Shown: one piece after another, positions 52,570-62,012 of the stretch
Layout of the letters: each line of letters opens with the position of its first letter
Numbering within the stretch: position 1 is the stretch's first letter
NCBI RefSeq assembly: GCF_026672255.1
Contig: NZ_JAPOHA010000001.1
Coordinates: 248,001 to 312,000 of the forward strand
Origin: Caproiciproducens galactitolivorans
GTDB lineage: Bacteria > Bacillota > Clostridia > Oscillospirales > Acutalibacteraceae
DNA length: 64,000 nucleotides
Reading direction: 5' to 3'
Position numbers and translations under genes: made by a program
Notes under the pieces: model-generated
Database searches by the model: none
Told to the model about the DNA's origin: nothing
The model's input: the letters and a program-made list of their open reading frames with translations, nothing else

Positions 52570-55344
52570 TTAGTCTACGGCGCCTTTTTCCAGAATAAAC
52601 AGGTCGATCATTTTTGCAATGCAGGAAAGCGCGGAGATTTCTTCGGAAGACCATACGCGTTCTTCCTTGCACGCATCGAAGCCGACAATGCCTTTCCGCT
52701 TTCCGTCCCGTTTGATGCAGAAGTACAATACGGATTTTACGTCGTGTTTCAGCAGTTCTTCCCGCAGCGGGTGTTGGAGAAGATTGGTGTCACCGCAGAA
52801 AAAGACGCCGTCTTCGTTAAAGAGAGGCAGAATGTCAAAGGCGGTCTCCTCCTGAAAGGTATGCCGGGGGGGAATTCCCTCCGCGCACCATTCATAAATG
52901 TTTTTTAAGGCCGTTTTTTCCGAGTCCTCAAAAATGTAGGCGCGGCTTATATGAAAGCGTTCTCCGGTCATTCTCAGGACGATATTCATTACGCTTTCGA
53001 AGTCCTTGGCGTGGTACAGCATGTCGGATACATAGGAAAGGATATCGTCATGAAAAGATTGATAAAGGGGTGCGGAGTATTCCGGCGTCGGCGTCAGCGT
53101 ATTCCGGAGTTCCGGGCAGGTTTCCAGTTGCTTTTGGGATTCCGCGCTGCTGTCAAAAAGAACGAACCGGTTCCGGCCGCCGCGCTTTGCCTCGTACAGG
53201 GCAATATCGGCTTTTTTATAAAGCTCGGTATAGGTTGTTCCGTCTTTCGGGGAAACAGCCACGCCCACGCTTCCGGAAATAGAGTAACAGGTATTGAACG
53301 TTTGCTGCAGGCACTGGTTAATGGCCAATGCCTTTTCAACGATCAGCGCCGGGTTGTCAACGTTTTTCAGGAGCACCATAAATTCGTCGCCGCCGATCCG
53401 GCCCACGATATCCGAAGCCCGGAATAGCTTTTTCAGTTTGCCGCCGATATCCGCCAGCACGGCGTCTCCGAACATATGCCCCAGATTATCGTTGACCTCT
53501 TTAAAGTGGTCGACGTCAATCATGTAAAGGGCGCAGGGCTCATTGTCACACAGCGCCTGTTCAATTAAATTCTGGGTTGCGATTTTATTAAGCAGGTCCG
53601 TCAGGCCGTCCCGCTGCGCTTTATGTAAAAGTCTTTGCGTCGCTTCCTTTTGGCAGGTAATGTCGCTGATTCGGCCGATTGCCCGGATTGCCTTGCCTTC
53701 TTTGCTGAAAATAGTGGTGATTTTAATGTTATACCATAGATAATCGCCGTTTTCGAGTTTCATCCGACATTCGCCTTCCGCGTTGTGTTCGCCGTTTTTG
53801 ACGCTTTCGAACATTTTGCGGAAGGGTTCAATATCGTCCGGATGAATCATACCGGTTTTCAGGAAGCTTTCAGGGAAATTTTTAATGGCATAGCCGCCGC
53901 CCGCAATCTGCCGGCCGCCCGTACTGTTCAGAATCGTACTATTTAAAATATCATAGTCAAAAATCATGCTGTCCGACTGATCCAAAACGATCTGGTAGCG
54001 TTCGTTGCTGATTTCCAGTTCCTGCATGATTTCCCTCTGGTCGGTAATATCAATTAAAAGGCTGTACAGCTCCGGTTCTTCTCCGCTTTCCACCATCAGC
54101 TGGCCCCGTTCCAGAATCCATACCAGCGTGCCGTCTTTTTTCTGAATCCGATACTGTATATCGATTACGCTGCCGGTATGAAGCTGTACGTCGATGCTCT
54201 GTTTCACCGTTTCCCGGTCGTGCGGATAGATCATTTTCAGAAACTGATTATCGAACAGGTCGGCTATTTCCTCAAGAGTATAGCCCGTCAAATAATAGAA
54301 ACCGTCGCTGCAATAAATCATGGTGAAATCCCCGTCGTATTTACAGCGCTGGACGCAGCCGGGAATATTGGCCGTTAAAACATTCATTTCCTGACAGCTC
54401 TTTTTAATGTCGCTGTTCTTTTTCCGGAGAAGGAGGATCACATAAAAACCGAGAAGAATGAAGGCGAATGCGGTGCTGAATGCCAGCAACGCGGAGTTGC
54501 GGATCAGGTAATCGGACTGCGGCAGAATCACATCCGCAGGAACCACGGTGATCAGGTACCAGTCGCCGGAACCCAGCGGCTGGTAATGTACAAAACTGTC
54601 CGCACCGCCGACATTGCATTCCGCCATCCCGCTGCTATTCCGGTTGATTTCATTCTTCATGGTTTCAACGCCCGTTTTGTCCTGATTTGTACGCATGAGC
54701 GAAGAATAGAAATTCTGAAGGGCGCTGTCGGCTGCTTTTTGAGGATAGAGCACAACGGTGCCGTCACGGCGAATCAGGAAACGGGTTCCCTTTCCTTCGT
54801 ACAGGGGGGTATCCAGTTGTTCGGCGACGGGGGCGGCGGACGCGGTTCCGCTTAATACGCCGATCACTTTATGGTTCGAATAGATCGGTACGGAATAGAG
54901 AAGCGCTTTTTTTACCTTTGGAAACGAATCGGATGAATCGGTAACGACACAGGAGCCTTTTATCGATTTTTTAAAAGAATCATCGGAGGCGATATTCTTT
55001 TTCTGCCCGTCATTTGTTATGCTGTCCCCATGGATGTCGGCAATGGAGACCTGAAGAAACTGTTTACTGTTCAGTACCGCCTGTACGGCGCCCGCAGCCG
55101 TTTCATTATATAAATTTCCCTTTTCACCAATGCAGGTGGACAAGGATTGCAAAACAGATGATTTTTCGTCCAGCTTTGCCGTTATTGCCGCCGCGCTTTG
55201 TGCAGCGTTTTCGACCATATTCTTCGAAACGGACGACCGAAGGTCGCTGTTCATCTTGCCTACGAATGCTGCAAATGAGATTGGCAGAAAGGATAAAGAG
55301 ATCAGAAAAACGAACGCAGCCGCCAGTTTTGGCTTTAACGTCAC
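52570..55344 (-). CDS. Membrane-bound Cache-PAS-GGDEF-GAF diguanylate cyclase
   Basis: A 924-residue signalling protein with a GTG start. Transmembrane helix (about 8-28), extracellular dCache domain (about 30-275), second helix (about 282-305), two PAS domains (about 320-440 and 445-565; DGTLVWILERGQLMV, NGDYLWYNIKITTI), GGDEF (about 575-735; DVDHFKEVNDNLGHMFGD, GRIGGDEFMVLL) and a C-terminal GAF domain (about 765-920). The catalytic GGDEF and an inhibitory RxxD (RASD) five residues before it are intact, so it should make c-di-GMP and be feedback-inhibited. No EAL domain. Confidence 0.9.
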   Translation of the reverse strand: MTLKPKLAAAFVFLISLSFLPISFAAFVGKMNSDLRSSVSKNMVENAAQSAAAITAKLDEKSSVLQSLSTCIGEKGNLYNETAAGAVQAVLNSKQFLQVSIADIHGDSITNDGQKKNIASDDSFKKSIKGSCVVTDSSDSFPKVKKALLYSVPIYSNHKVIGVLSGTASAAPVAEQLDTPLYEGKGTRFLIRRDGTVVLYPQKAADSALQNFYSSLMRTNQDKTGVETMKNEINRNSSGMAECNVGGADSFVHYQPLGSGDWYLITVVPADVILPQSDYLIRNSALLAFSTAFAFILLGFYVILLLRKKNSDIKKSCQEMNVLTANIPGCVQRCKYDGDFTMIYCSDGFYYLTGYTLEEIADLFDNQFLKMIYPHDRETVKQSIDVQLHTGSVIDIQYRIQKKDGTLVWILERGQLMVESGEEPELYSLLIDITDQREIMQELEISNERYQIVLDQSDSMIFDYDILNSTILNSTGGRQIAGGGYAIKNFPESFLKTGMIHPDDIEPFRKMFESVKNGEHNAEGECRMKLENGDYLWYNIKITTIFSKEGKAIRAIGRISDITCQKEATQRLLHKAQRDGLTDLLNKIATQNLIEQALCDNEPCALYMIDVDHFKEVNDNLGHMFGDAVLADIGGKLKKLFRASDIVGRIGGDEFMVLLKNVDNPALIVEKALAINQCLQQTFNTCYSISGSVGVAVSPKDGTTYTELYKKADIALYEAKRGGRNRFVLFDSSAESQKQLETCPELRNTLTPTPEYSAPLYQSFHDDILSYVSDMLYHAKDFESVMNIVLRMTGERFHISRAYIFEDSEKTALKNIYEWCAEGIPPRHTFQEETAFDILPLFNEDGVFFCGDTNLLQHPLREELLKHDVKSVLYFCIKRDGKRKGIVGFDACKEERVWSSEEISALSCIAKMIDLFILEKGAVD

Positions 55345-55476
55345 AAGCTCGCATCCCTTCCGTTGTATATTTTTACAGGAAAAAATTGTTTATTATAGAT
55401 AAAATATACACTATTTTATTCTTTTACGCAATTCTTTTTTCTTTATAAAATCCAGGATAGGATTTTCATCTTAAAT

Positions 55477-55790
55477 GTGATAAAATCAAAAATAGGAATG
55501 CGAAGCAGATTCTTTCGGGGAATAAAAGAAAATTTTCTCCGCGCTCATTTTGGAGAAATCGGAGGAAAAATATACAGGAAACCGATTTTTCGCTGCGGCA
55601 ATGGGGCAGATACCCGCGTAGGTGATAATTTTTATGCGAATTACGGATGTATTATGCTCGGCGCCTGTTTGGCTCCATCGGGAGAATTTCCGTTCGTGAC
55701 TTCCCCTGTATTGCATTTATACGGCGGCTTGTCCCATACAGGTGCCGGCTGGCAGCGCTCCGGCGAAAGCCATCAAACGTTTCCGTAGAA
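55477..55790 (+). pseudogene. Maltose/galactoside O-acetyltransferase remnant
   Basis: The frame reads LRAHFGEIGGKIYRKPIFRC, NGADTRVGDNFYANYGCIML, then LHLYGGLSHT. These match the middle of Maa/LacA-type hexapeptide acetyltransferases (FG.iG....i.PpF.Cd.G.ni.iG..fyaN). The N-terminal part is gone and the catalytic-His region is frame-damaged after about 55730. A decayed gene. Confidence 0.7.
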
Positions 55791-55926
55791 ATTTCGTGCA
55801 AATCTGATACAGAAAACCCAAAAAAGATTTTGTCGGATTTGTATTTTATTACAAAATTACAGCGAAATACTTTTCACGCACAAACTGTATGTTATACTAA
55901 AGTTTAATAATATTTTGGAGGGCGAC

Positions 55927-56415
55927 ATGGCGGTACAAAAAGTAAAGGAATATCTTAAAACGTTCGGAATGGAAAACCGTCTGCGGGAATTTTCGGTTTC
56001 CAGCGCAACGGTTGAGCTTGCGGCGCAGGCGCTGCAAGTGGAAGAAGCGCGCATTGCAAAAACCATTTCTTTTTACGCGGAAGACGGGTGTATTTTAATC
56101 GTTACCGCGGGTGACGCGAAAATTGACAATCCAAAGTTCAAAGCGGAATTCGGGATGAAAGCGAAAATGCTTGCTCCCGAAGATGTGGAGCGGCTTACCG
56201 GATACCGGATCGGCGGGGTATGCCCGTTCGGGAATCCGCCGCAGGCAAAGGTTTACTGCGATTTGTCTTTGAAGCGGTTCACCACGGTCTATCCGGCCGG
56301 GGGCAGCTCCAATTCCTGTGTGGAATTAAGCTGCGAGGAGCTTTTTCAGGTATCGAAAAGTGTAAAATGGCTGGATGTCTGCAAGAATTGGCAGGAAACC
56401 GGGGGACAGGGTTAA
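55927..56415 (+). CDS. ybaK: YbaK/EbsC-type aminoacyl-tRNA deacylase
   Basis: A 162-residue YbaK/ProX-fold protein. KTISFYAEDGCILIVTAGDA, GGVCPFGNP and YCDLSLKRFTTVYPAGGSSN are characteristic. Members hydrolyse Cys-tRNA(Pro) or other misacylated tRNAs in trans. The start is the ATG after TTGGAGGGCGAC. It precedes trmB by 4 bases, a translation-quality pair. Confidence 0.88.
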   Translation: MAVQKVKEYLKTFGMENRLREFSVSSATVELAAQALQVEEARIAKTISFYAEDGCILIVTAGDAKIDNPKFKAEFGMKAKMLAPEDVERLTGYRIGGVCPFGNPPQAKVYCDLSLKRFTTVYPAGGSSNSCVELSCEELFQVSKSVKWLDVCKNWQETGGQG

Positions 56416-56419
56416 TCGT

Positions 56420-57082
56420 ATGAGAATGCGGAATAAGCCATGGGCTGCGCCGGAACTGAATGCCTGCGAATTTTTTGTCCGTAATCCGTCGGAGCACATC
56501 GGGAAATGGCACGCGTATTTTTCGCGCAGACAGCCGATCCACCTGGAACTTGGCTGCGGAAAAGGTCTTTTTCTTGCGGGACTGGCCCCGAAGCACCCGG
56601 AAATCAATTATATGGGGATCGATCTGAAGGACGCCGTTCTGGCCCCGGCAAAGCGCAATATTGAACAGGCGTTTCAGGAGCAGAACCGGAAACCGGACAA
56701 TGTGGTGCTGATGGCACAGGATATCGAGCGGATTTTAACGGTTATGAATGCGGAGGATGCCGTCGAAAGAATCTATATCAATTTCTGCAATCCCTGGCCG
56801 AAAGCGAAGCACAATAAGCGCCGCCTTACGTATCCGCGAATGCTGGAAAACTATAAACAGATTCTGGCAAAGGGCGGCGAAATCTATTTTAAAACGGATG
56901 ACGATCCGCTTTTTGCCGATTCGCTTTCTTATTTTGCGGAAAGCGGATTTGAAATCATCAAAATAACCTATGATCTTCACGCGGAGAACTGGCCGGAAAA
57001 TGTACTTACGGAGCATGAGAAAATGTTTATGGAGCGGGGGATAAAAATCAAAGCCCTGATTGCGAAAATCCCTGTTTCTTAA
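56420..57082 (+). CDS. trmB: tRNA (guanine-N7-)-methyltransferase
   Basis: A 220-residue enzyme that makes m7G46 in tRNA using SAM. Motif I is LELGCGKGLFLAGLA; FCNPWPKAKHNKRRLTYPRM is the TrmB signature; YFKTDDDPLFADS is also typical. It starts MRMRNKPWAAPEL, the family N-terminus. Probably co-transcribed with ybaK. Confidence 0.93.
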   Translation: MRMRNKPWAAPELNACEFFVRNPSEHIGKWHAYFSRRQPIHLELGCGKGLFLAGLAPKHPEINYMGIDLKDAVLAPAKRNIEQAFQEQNRKPDNVVLMAQDIERILTVMNAEDAVERIYINFCNPWPKAKHNKRRLTYPRMLENYKQILAKGGEIYFKTDDDPLFADSLSYFAESGFEIIKITYDLHAENWPENVLTEHEKMFMERGIKIKALIAKIPVS

Positions 57083-57096
57083 TTCATAAAGATGCA

Positions 57097-57125
57097 TTGA
57101 CAAAATCACGGGACTACATTATAGT
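57097..57125 (+). promoter_or_regulatory. metNIQ promoter
   Basis: TTGACA (57097-57102), 17 bases, TATAGT (57120-57125). No S-box or T-box leader is present between it and the ATG at 57164. Confidence 0.85.
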
Positions 57126-57128
57126 TCC
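57110..57128. promoter_or_regulatory. Inverted repeat over the metNIQ -10
   Basis: GGGACTA and TAGTTCC (one mismatch) face each other across 5 bases and cover the -10. A likely repressor site; regulator unknown. Confidence 0.55.
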
Positions 57129-57163
57129 TATAAAATCAGTAATATTATTTGGAGGGTGCTGGA

Positions 57164-58177
57164 ATGGGCGAGGCCATTATCGAAATACGGGCGCTTAGCA
57201 AATCTTTCCGCACAAAAGATACGGAAGTAACCGCCCTGCGGGATATTAACCTGACAATTGAAAAGGGCGAGATTTTCGGAATTATCGGCATGAGCGGCGC
57301 TGGTAAGAGCACGCTTGTACGTTGTATCAATATGCTTGAAAAGCCTACAGAAGGTACGGTTTTGTTCGACGGCCGCGATATGGCGAAGTTATCCGACCGG
57401 GAACTGCGGGAAGTCCGGCATTCCATGGGAATGATTTTTCAGCAGTTCAATCTTTTAATGCAGCGCACGGCGGAAAGCAACATTTGTTTCCCGCTGGAGC
57501 TCGCCGGAATGGATAAGGCTTCCGCAAAGAAGCGCGCGAAAGAGCTTCTGGAACTGGTCGGGCTTGCAGATAAAGCCAAGGCGTATCCGTCCCAGCTTTC
57601 GGGCGGGCAGAAACAGCGCGTCGCCATTGCACGCGCACTCGCTACGAATCCGAAAGTGCTTCTCTGCGACGAAGCCACCAGCGCGCTTGACCCGACAACC
57701 ACCACGTCGATTCTGGCATTGTTAAAGGATATCAATCAGCGGCTGGGCATTACGATTATTATTATTACACATCAAATGAGCGTAATCGAGGAAATCTGCA
57801 ACCGCGTTGCGATTATCAACGAAAGCCAGATTGCCGAGTCCGGCACGGTGGAAGATATTTTCTATAAACCGAAAACCGAAATCGCGCAGAAACTGGTCTA
57901 TCCTTCCGGAAAACCGACGGAACAATTTATCAGCAAGCGATGCATGCGCATTGTGTTTGACGGAAATTCTTCGTTTGAGCCGGTTATTGCAAATATGGTG
58001 CTTGAATGCAAGGCTCCCGTGAACATCATGTATGCAGATACAAAAAATATAGACGGCAAAGCGTTTGGCCAAATGGTGGTCCAGCTGCCGCAGGATGAAG
58101 CTCTGGCGCAGAAAATGTTTGCCTATGTCCGCGCAAGAGGATTATCCGCTGAGGAGGTGAACGGTTATGTGGGATGA
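57164..58177 (+). CDS. metN: Methionine ABC transporter ATPase
   Basis: A 337-residue ATPase: Walker A GMSGAGKSTL, Q-loop, signature LSGGQKQRVAIARALA, Walker B LLCDEATSALDP, and a C-terminal NIL/ACT-like regulatory domain (about 265-335) that binds methionine and gives feedback inhibition. ATG 8 bases after GGAGG; overlaps metI by 11 bases. Confidence 0.94.
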   Translation: MGEAIIEIRALSKSFRTKDTEVTALRDINLTIEKGEIFGIIGMSGAGKSTLVRCINMLEKPTEGTVLFDGRDMAKLSDRELREVRHSMGMIFQQFNLLMQRTAESNICFPLELAGMDKASAKKRAKELLELVGLADKAKAYPSQLSGGQKQRVAIARALATNPKVLLCDEATSALDPTTTTSILALLKDINQRLGITIIIITHQMSVIEEICNRVAIINESQIAESGTVEDIFYKPKTEIAQKLVYPSGKPTEQFISKRCMRIVFDGNSSFEPVIANMVLECKAPVNIMYADTKNIDGKAFGQMVVQLPQDEALAQKMFAYVRARGLSAEEVNGYVG

Positions 58178-58823
58178 GGCAACGCTGAATTTACTGATAC
58201 AGGGTGTTGGTGAAACCCTGTATATGACGCTTGTTTCCACCTTGTTCGCTTATATCATCGGGCTGCCGCTGGGCATCCTGCTTGTAACAAGCGCAAAGGA
58301 CGGGATCCGCCCGTGCCCATGGCTGTTTAAAACGTTGGACGTTATTGTGAATCTGACCCGTTCCATACCGTTCCTGATCCTTCTCGTAGCCATCATTCCT
58401 TTTACACGGCTCGTTGTCGGAACATCCATCGGCTCAACCGCAACCATTGTTCCGCTGACTTTATCCGCGGCGCCGTTCGTCGCCCGGCTGGTCGAGTCTT
58501 CGATTAAGGAAGTCGATGTCGGCGTAATCGAGGCCGCCCAGTCCATGGGCGCTTCCAATATGCAGATTATCTGGAAGGTCATGCTTCCGGAAGCCAAACC
58601 GTCCCTGATTGTCGGCTGTGCAATCGCAACCACAACCATCCTCGGCTATTCGGCGATGGCCGGCTTTGTGGGCGGCGGCGGACTTGGCGCGATTGCAACC
58701 AATTACGGATTCTATCGTTATCAGTATGATGTTATGCTGGTTACCGTAATCCTTTTGGTGCTGATCGTACAGGTGCTTCAGGGAATCGGAATGAAAGCGG
58801 CAGGATTCAGCAATAAGAGATAA
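58167..58823 (+). CDS. metI: Methionine ABC transporter permease
   Basis: A 218-residue permease with five helices. The coupling motif is EAAQSMGASNMQIIWKVMLP, and GYSAMAGFVGGGGLGAIATN is a MetI signature. Forms the channel with MetN. Confidence 0.94.
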   Translation: MWDEATLNLLIQGVGETLYMTLVSTLFAYIIGLPLGILLVTSAKDGIRPCPWLFKTLDVIVNLTRSIPFLILLVAIIPFTRLVVGTSIGSTATIVPLTLSAAPFVARLVESSIKEVDVGVIEAAQSMGASNMQIIWKVMLPEAKPSLIVGCAIATTTILGYSAMAGFVGGGGLGAIATNYGFYRYQYDVMLVTVILLVLIVQVLQGIGMKAAGFSNKR

Positions 58824-58851
58824 TCATTCTATATTATTGGAGGGAAAATTC

Positions 58852-59685
58852 ATGAAAAGAATCGTATCGATTTTATTAATAGCGGCTCTTTCCCTGTCGG
58901 TGTTTGCCGGCTGCGCAAAATCCGGCCAAACTTCTTCTGCGGGGACATCCGCGGGAAACAAAAAAATTGTAATAGGCGCTTCTCCCACACCCCATGAGCT
59001 CATTTTGAAGGAAGCGGCGAAACTGTTAAAGCAAAAGGGCTATGACCTTGAGGTGAAGGAATTTAACGATTACGTTTTGCCCAATACCGCGCTGGTAAGC
59101 AAGGAACTGGACGCGAACTATTTCCAGCATGTAACCTATCTGGAGGATTACAATAAGAAAAACGGAACCGATCTTGTTTCCGCCGGGTCCATCCACTATG
59201 AACCGTTCGGAATTTATGCGGGAAGAACTAAAGCCCTGGCCGATTTAAAAGACGGCGCGACGGTTTCCGTTCCGAATGATACATCCAATGAAGCGAGGGC
59301 CCTTCTTCTTTTGCAGTCGCAGGGGTTAATTAAACTGAAAGAAGGCGCCGGAATCGACGCGACCCAGAAAGATATCGTCGAGAACAAAAAGAATCTGAAA
59401 TTTACGGAAATTGAGGCCGCCCAGCTTGTACGTTCCCTACCGGATGTCGACCTGGCCGTTATTAACGGAAACTATGCATTGCAGGGCAACCTGAAGGTTT
59501 CCGATGCACTTGCCGTGGAGAAAGACGATTCGATCGCCGCGGAAAAATATGCAAACGTGATCGCCGTGCGCAAAGGCGATGAAAACCGGGAAGAGATTAA
59601 AGCATTGGTTGAGGTACTGAAAAGCGACGAAATGAAAACCTTTATTAAAAATACCTTTAACGGTGCGGTCGTACCTGTAAAATAA
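58852..59685 (+). CDS. metQ: Methionine-binding lipoprotein
   Basis: A 277-residue NlpA/MetQ lipoprotein: signal peptide with lipobox FAGC, then IVIGASPTPHELILKEAAKL, ELDANYFQHVTYLEDYNKKN and AVINGNYALQGNLKVSDAL. Binds methionine outside the cell and feeds MetNI. Start after GGAGG. Confidence 0.94.
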   Translation: MKRIVSILLIAALSLSVFAGCAKSGQTSSAGTSAGNKKIVIGASPTPHELILKEAAKLLKQKGYDLEVKEFNDYVLPNTALVSKELDANYFQHVTYLEDYNKKNGTDLVSAGSIHYEPFGIYAGRTKALADLKDGATVSVPNDTSNEARALLLLQSQGLIKLKEGAGIDATQKDIVENKKNLKFTEIEAAQLVRSLPDVDLAVINGNYALQGNLKVSDALAVEKDDSIAAEKYANVIAVRKGDENREEIKALVEVLKSDEMKTFIKNTFNGAVVPVK

Positions 59686-59697
59686 GAAACGAAAGTG

Positions 59698-59737
59698 AAC
59701 ACCCGTGCCGGACAGCATTCCTGCACGGGTGTTTTTA
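59698..59737 (+). terminator. Terminator after metQ
   Basis: AACACCCGTGC (59698-59708) and GCACGGGTGTT (59723-59733) followed by TTT. Confidence 0.85.
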
Positions 59738-59739
59738 CG

Positions 59740-59768
59740 TTGAAATCAACCCTGTATTTTGCTACAAT
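59740..59768 (+). promoter_or_regulatory. Promoter of the corA gene
   Basis: TTGAAA (59740-59745), 17 bases, TACAAT (59763-59768). Confidence 0.8.
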
Positions 59769-59796
59769 AAGGGAATCTTATGACGAGGTGTTCATG

Positions 59797-60702
59797 ATGA
59801 AATGCTATAAAATCGAAAATGATATGCTTACGGAAGAAGGCGCTCAGCCGTTTCAAAACAATACCGTCTGTTTCTGCACGCCGAATGAACTTCGGGGCGG
59901 AATAAAGGTGGCTCCGCACACCATCGATGAGTGTACCCGTCCCGGTCCGGCCAAGCTGGAAGCCTACGACGGTTATGATTTCATTCTTCTCAACCTGATT
60001 GACTGTAAAGAGCAGCGTGTTGCAAAAAGAATCGGCATTTACATTATGCCGGATAAGCTTATTTTTACCTGTGCGCATTCTGCAAAAACCGTACAGGATG
60101 TTCTGGAGGCTTTATCATCCTGCCGAACCGCCAACCTGTCCCCGGAACGTGTGCTGTATGCTTTTTTCAATTATCTGACAACCAAAGATTCCGGGAAACT
60201 GGAAGACTTTGAGGAAGAAATCTCCGCACTTGAAGAACAGATTATGGAAAACAAGGAAGGAAATTATATTAAGGAAATCGCAGCAATGCGCAAAAAGCTG
60301 ATGTTTTTTAAGAAATACTACGAGCAGCTTCTGGATATCGCGGAAAGTATTGAAGAAAATACGAACGAGCTGTTTTCTAACAGCGTGCTGCGCTATTTCC
60401 GGATGTTTACCGCGCGGCTTGAACGGCTGAACCGCAGCGTCCTGAATTTACGCGATTACATAACGCAGGTTCGGGAAGCGTATCAGTCCCAGGTGGATAT
60501 CGGCTTGAACGAAATTATGAAACTGTTTACGGTGATTACCGCCATTTTTCTGCCGCTGACCCTTTTGGTGGGATGGTATGGAATGAATTTTAAAAATATG
60601 CCGGAGCTGCAGTGGCCGTATGGCTATGCTTTTGCGGTGGGCCTTTCCGTTTTGATTGTTATCATCAGTGTCCTCTTTTTCAAAAAGAAAAAGATATTGT
60701 AA
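59797..60702 (+). CDS. corA: CorA-family divalent metal transporter
   Basis: A 301-residue CorA-like channel. A long cytoplasmic alpha/beta and coiled-coil region ends in two C-terminal helices with the YGMNF filter motif between them, followed by MPELQWPYGY. Mg2+ (or Co2+/Ni2+/Zn2+) transport. GAGG precedes two adjacent ATGs (59794 and 59797); the second has the better 8-base spacing. Monocistronic. Confidence 0.9.
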   Translation: MKCYKIENDMLTEEGAQPFQNNTVCFCTPNELRGGIKVAPHTIDECTRPGPAKLEAYDGYDFILLNLIDCKEQRVAKRIGIYIMPDKLIFTCAHSAKTVQDVLEALSSCRTANLSPERVLYAFFNYLTTKDSGKLEDFEEEISALEEQIMENKEGNYIKEIAAMRKKLMFFKKYYEQLLDIAESIEENTNELFSNSVLRYFRMFTARLERLNRSVLNLRDYITQVREAYQSQVDIGLNEIMKLFTVITAIFLPLTLLVGWYGMNFKNMPELQWPYGYAFAVGLSVLIVIISVLFFKKKKIL

Positions 60703-60863
60703 TAGAAAACAGATTATCGACTGCTTTTTCATAAAATACTGGAATTATTTCGTCTTATGCACTATAATAAGAAAGCTTAGGAAACAAGGAAATATTTTCC
60801 TGTATTATAAAAAACGCATCTCTGGTGATATTGCACAATAAATTTCGGAAGCCATAAATTATC

Positions 60864-60892
60864 TTGACATTTCCATAGCCCGGTAGTAAAAT
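60864..60892 (+). promoter_or_regulatory. Promoter of the lacI-deoB-deoD unit
   Basis: TTGACA (60864-60869), 17 bases, TAAAAT (60887-60892). Confidence 0.85.
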
Positions 60893-60901
60893 GAAATCAG
60901 C

Positions 60902-60917
60902 TTGAAACCGGTTTCAA
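60902..60917. promoter_or_regulatory. LacI-family operator
   Basis: TTGAAACCGGTTTCAA, a perfect 16-bp palindrome with the central CG typical of LacI/PurR operators. It lies at about +3 to +18 of the promoter. Confidence 0.85.
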
Positions 60918-60958
60918 AATAATTGATGCATATTTAGGGAAGGCTATGGTGATAAAGT

Positions 60959-61957
60959 TTGGCTCAGATCGGCGATGTGGCAAAATTGGCGGGCGTATCT
61001 TCGGCAACCGTATCGCGTGTGATCAACGGATCTGCCAAAGTAAACGAAGAAAAAGTCAAACGTGTAATGGAAGCGATTGAAGTAACCGGTTTCAAACCGA
61101 ATGAGATTGCGCGTTCACTGTACAAAAAATCTTCACGGATTATCGGATATATCGTACCAAGCATTTTAAACATTTTTTTGAATGAAATCGGGCGGGCAAT
61201 TGAGGACGAGGCCTTTCAGAACGGATATAAAATGATCCTCTGCAACTCCGATGAAAACCCGAAAAAAGAGGCGGCCTATATTCAGATGCTGACCGCCATG
61301 AATGCCGACGGAATTATTATTACGGCAAACAACGACAATCTGGATGAGGAAATCCGGAACTGCCCGCTCCCGATCGTCGTACTGGACAAAGAAGCCAGCA
61401 GCCGTTATACCGCCGTGGTGCAGTCCGACAATTACTCCGGGGGGCGAATTTCCACCGAACACCTTCTGGAATGCGGATGCAGACACCCCGTTCTGATGCG
61501 CGGCCCGCAAAAGTATTCGAGCGGCCGGCAGCGTTTTCTCGGCTATGTGGACGTATGCAATGAGCATGGAATCCAGCCGCTGTTTATCGACAGCCAGTTC
61601 AGCTCCAATGACGGGCTCCGGTGTACGCAGGAACTTTTGGAGCGGTTCCCGTATGCGGACGGTATCCTGGCGGTCAACGATATGACGGTTCTGTCCATCT
61701 ATAAGGTGCTGTCCGCACGGGGCAGAAGAGTTCCGGAAGATATCATGATCGTCGGTTACGACGGTGTGGAGCTGGGCGGCCTGATGAATCCCGCGCTGAC
61801 AACCGTCATGCAGCCGATCGAGGAAATCGGAAGGCTTTCCGCGAAAATCATCATCGATCAGGTGGAGGACAAAAATCCGGACTGCCGGGAAAATATCCTT
61901 CCGGTTCAGCTGAAGGTAAGGCAGACAACCAGATCGCAGGCAGGGAATGAAGCTTAA
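60959..61957 (+). CDS. LacI-family transcriptional regulator of the deo genes
   Basis: A 332-residue LacI protein: helix-turn-helix and hinge (IGDVAKLAGVSSATVSRVIN, about 1-60), then a periplasmic-binding-protein-like core (DGIIITANND, GQ-type ligand pocket, YADGILAVNDMTVLSI). The start is TTG at 60959, because TGA-TAA lie directly upstream in frame. It is immediately downstream of a perfect operator palindrome and upstream of deoB-deoD, so it probably represses itself and nucleoside salvage in response to a (deoxy)nucleoside or ribose phosphate. Confidence 0.88.
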   Translation: MAQIGDVAKLAGVSSATVSRVINGSAKVNEEKVKRVMEAIEVTGFKPNEIARSLYKKSSRIIGYIVPSILNIFLNEIGRAIEDEAFQNGYKMILCNSDENPKKEAAYIQMLTAMNADGIIITANNDNLDEEIRNCPLPIVVLDKEASSRYTAVVQSDNYSGGRISTEHLLECGCRHPVLMRGPQKYSSGRQRFLGYVDVCNEHGIQPLFIDSQFSSNDGLRCTQELLERFPYADGILAVNDMTVLSIYKVLSARGRRVPEDIMIVGYDGVELGGLMNPALTTVMQPIEEIGRLSAKIIIDQVEDKNPDCRENILPVQLKVRQTTRSQAGNEA

Positions 61958-62012
61958 ATTGCCGGAACGAAAACGAAGGTTTCCTATTTTTAAATAAAAG
62001 GGATGGCAGTAT

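Noticed and set aside
57126-57163. Possible SAM riboswitch before metNIQ
   Set aside because: The leader is too short and lacks S-box conserved blocks.
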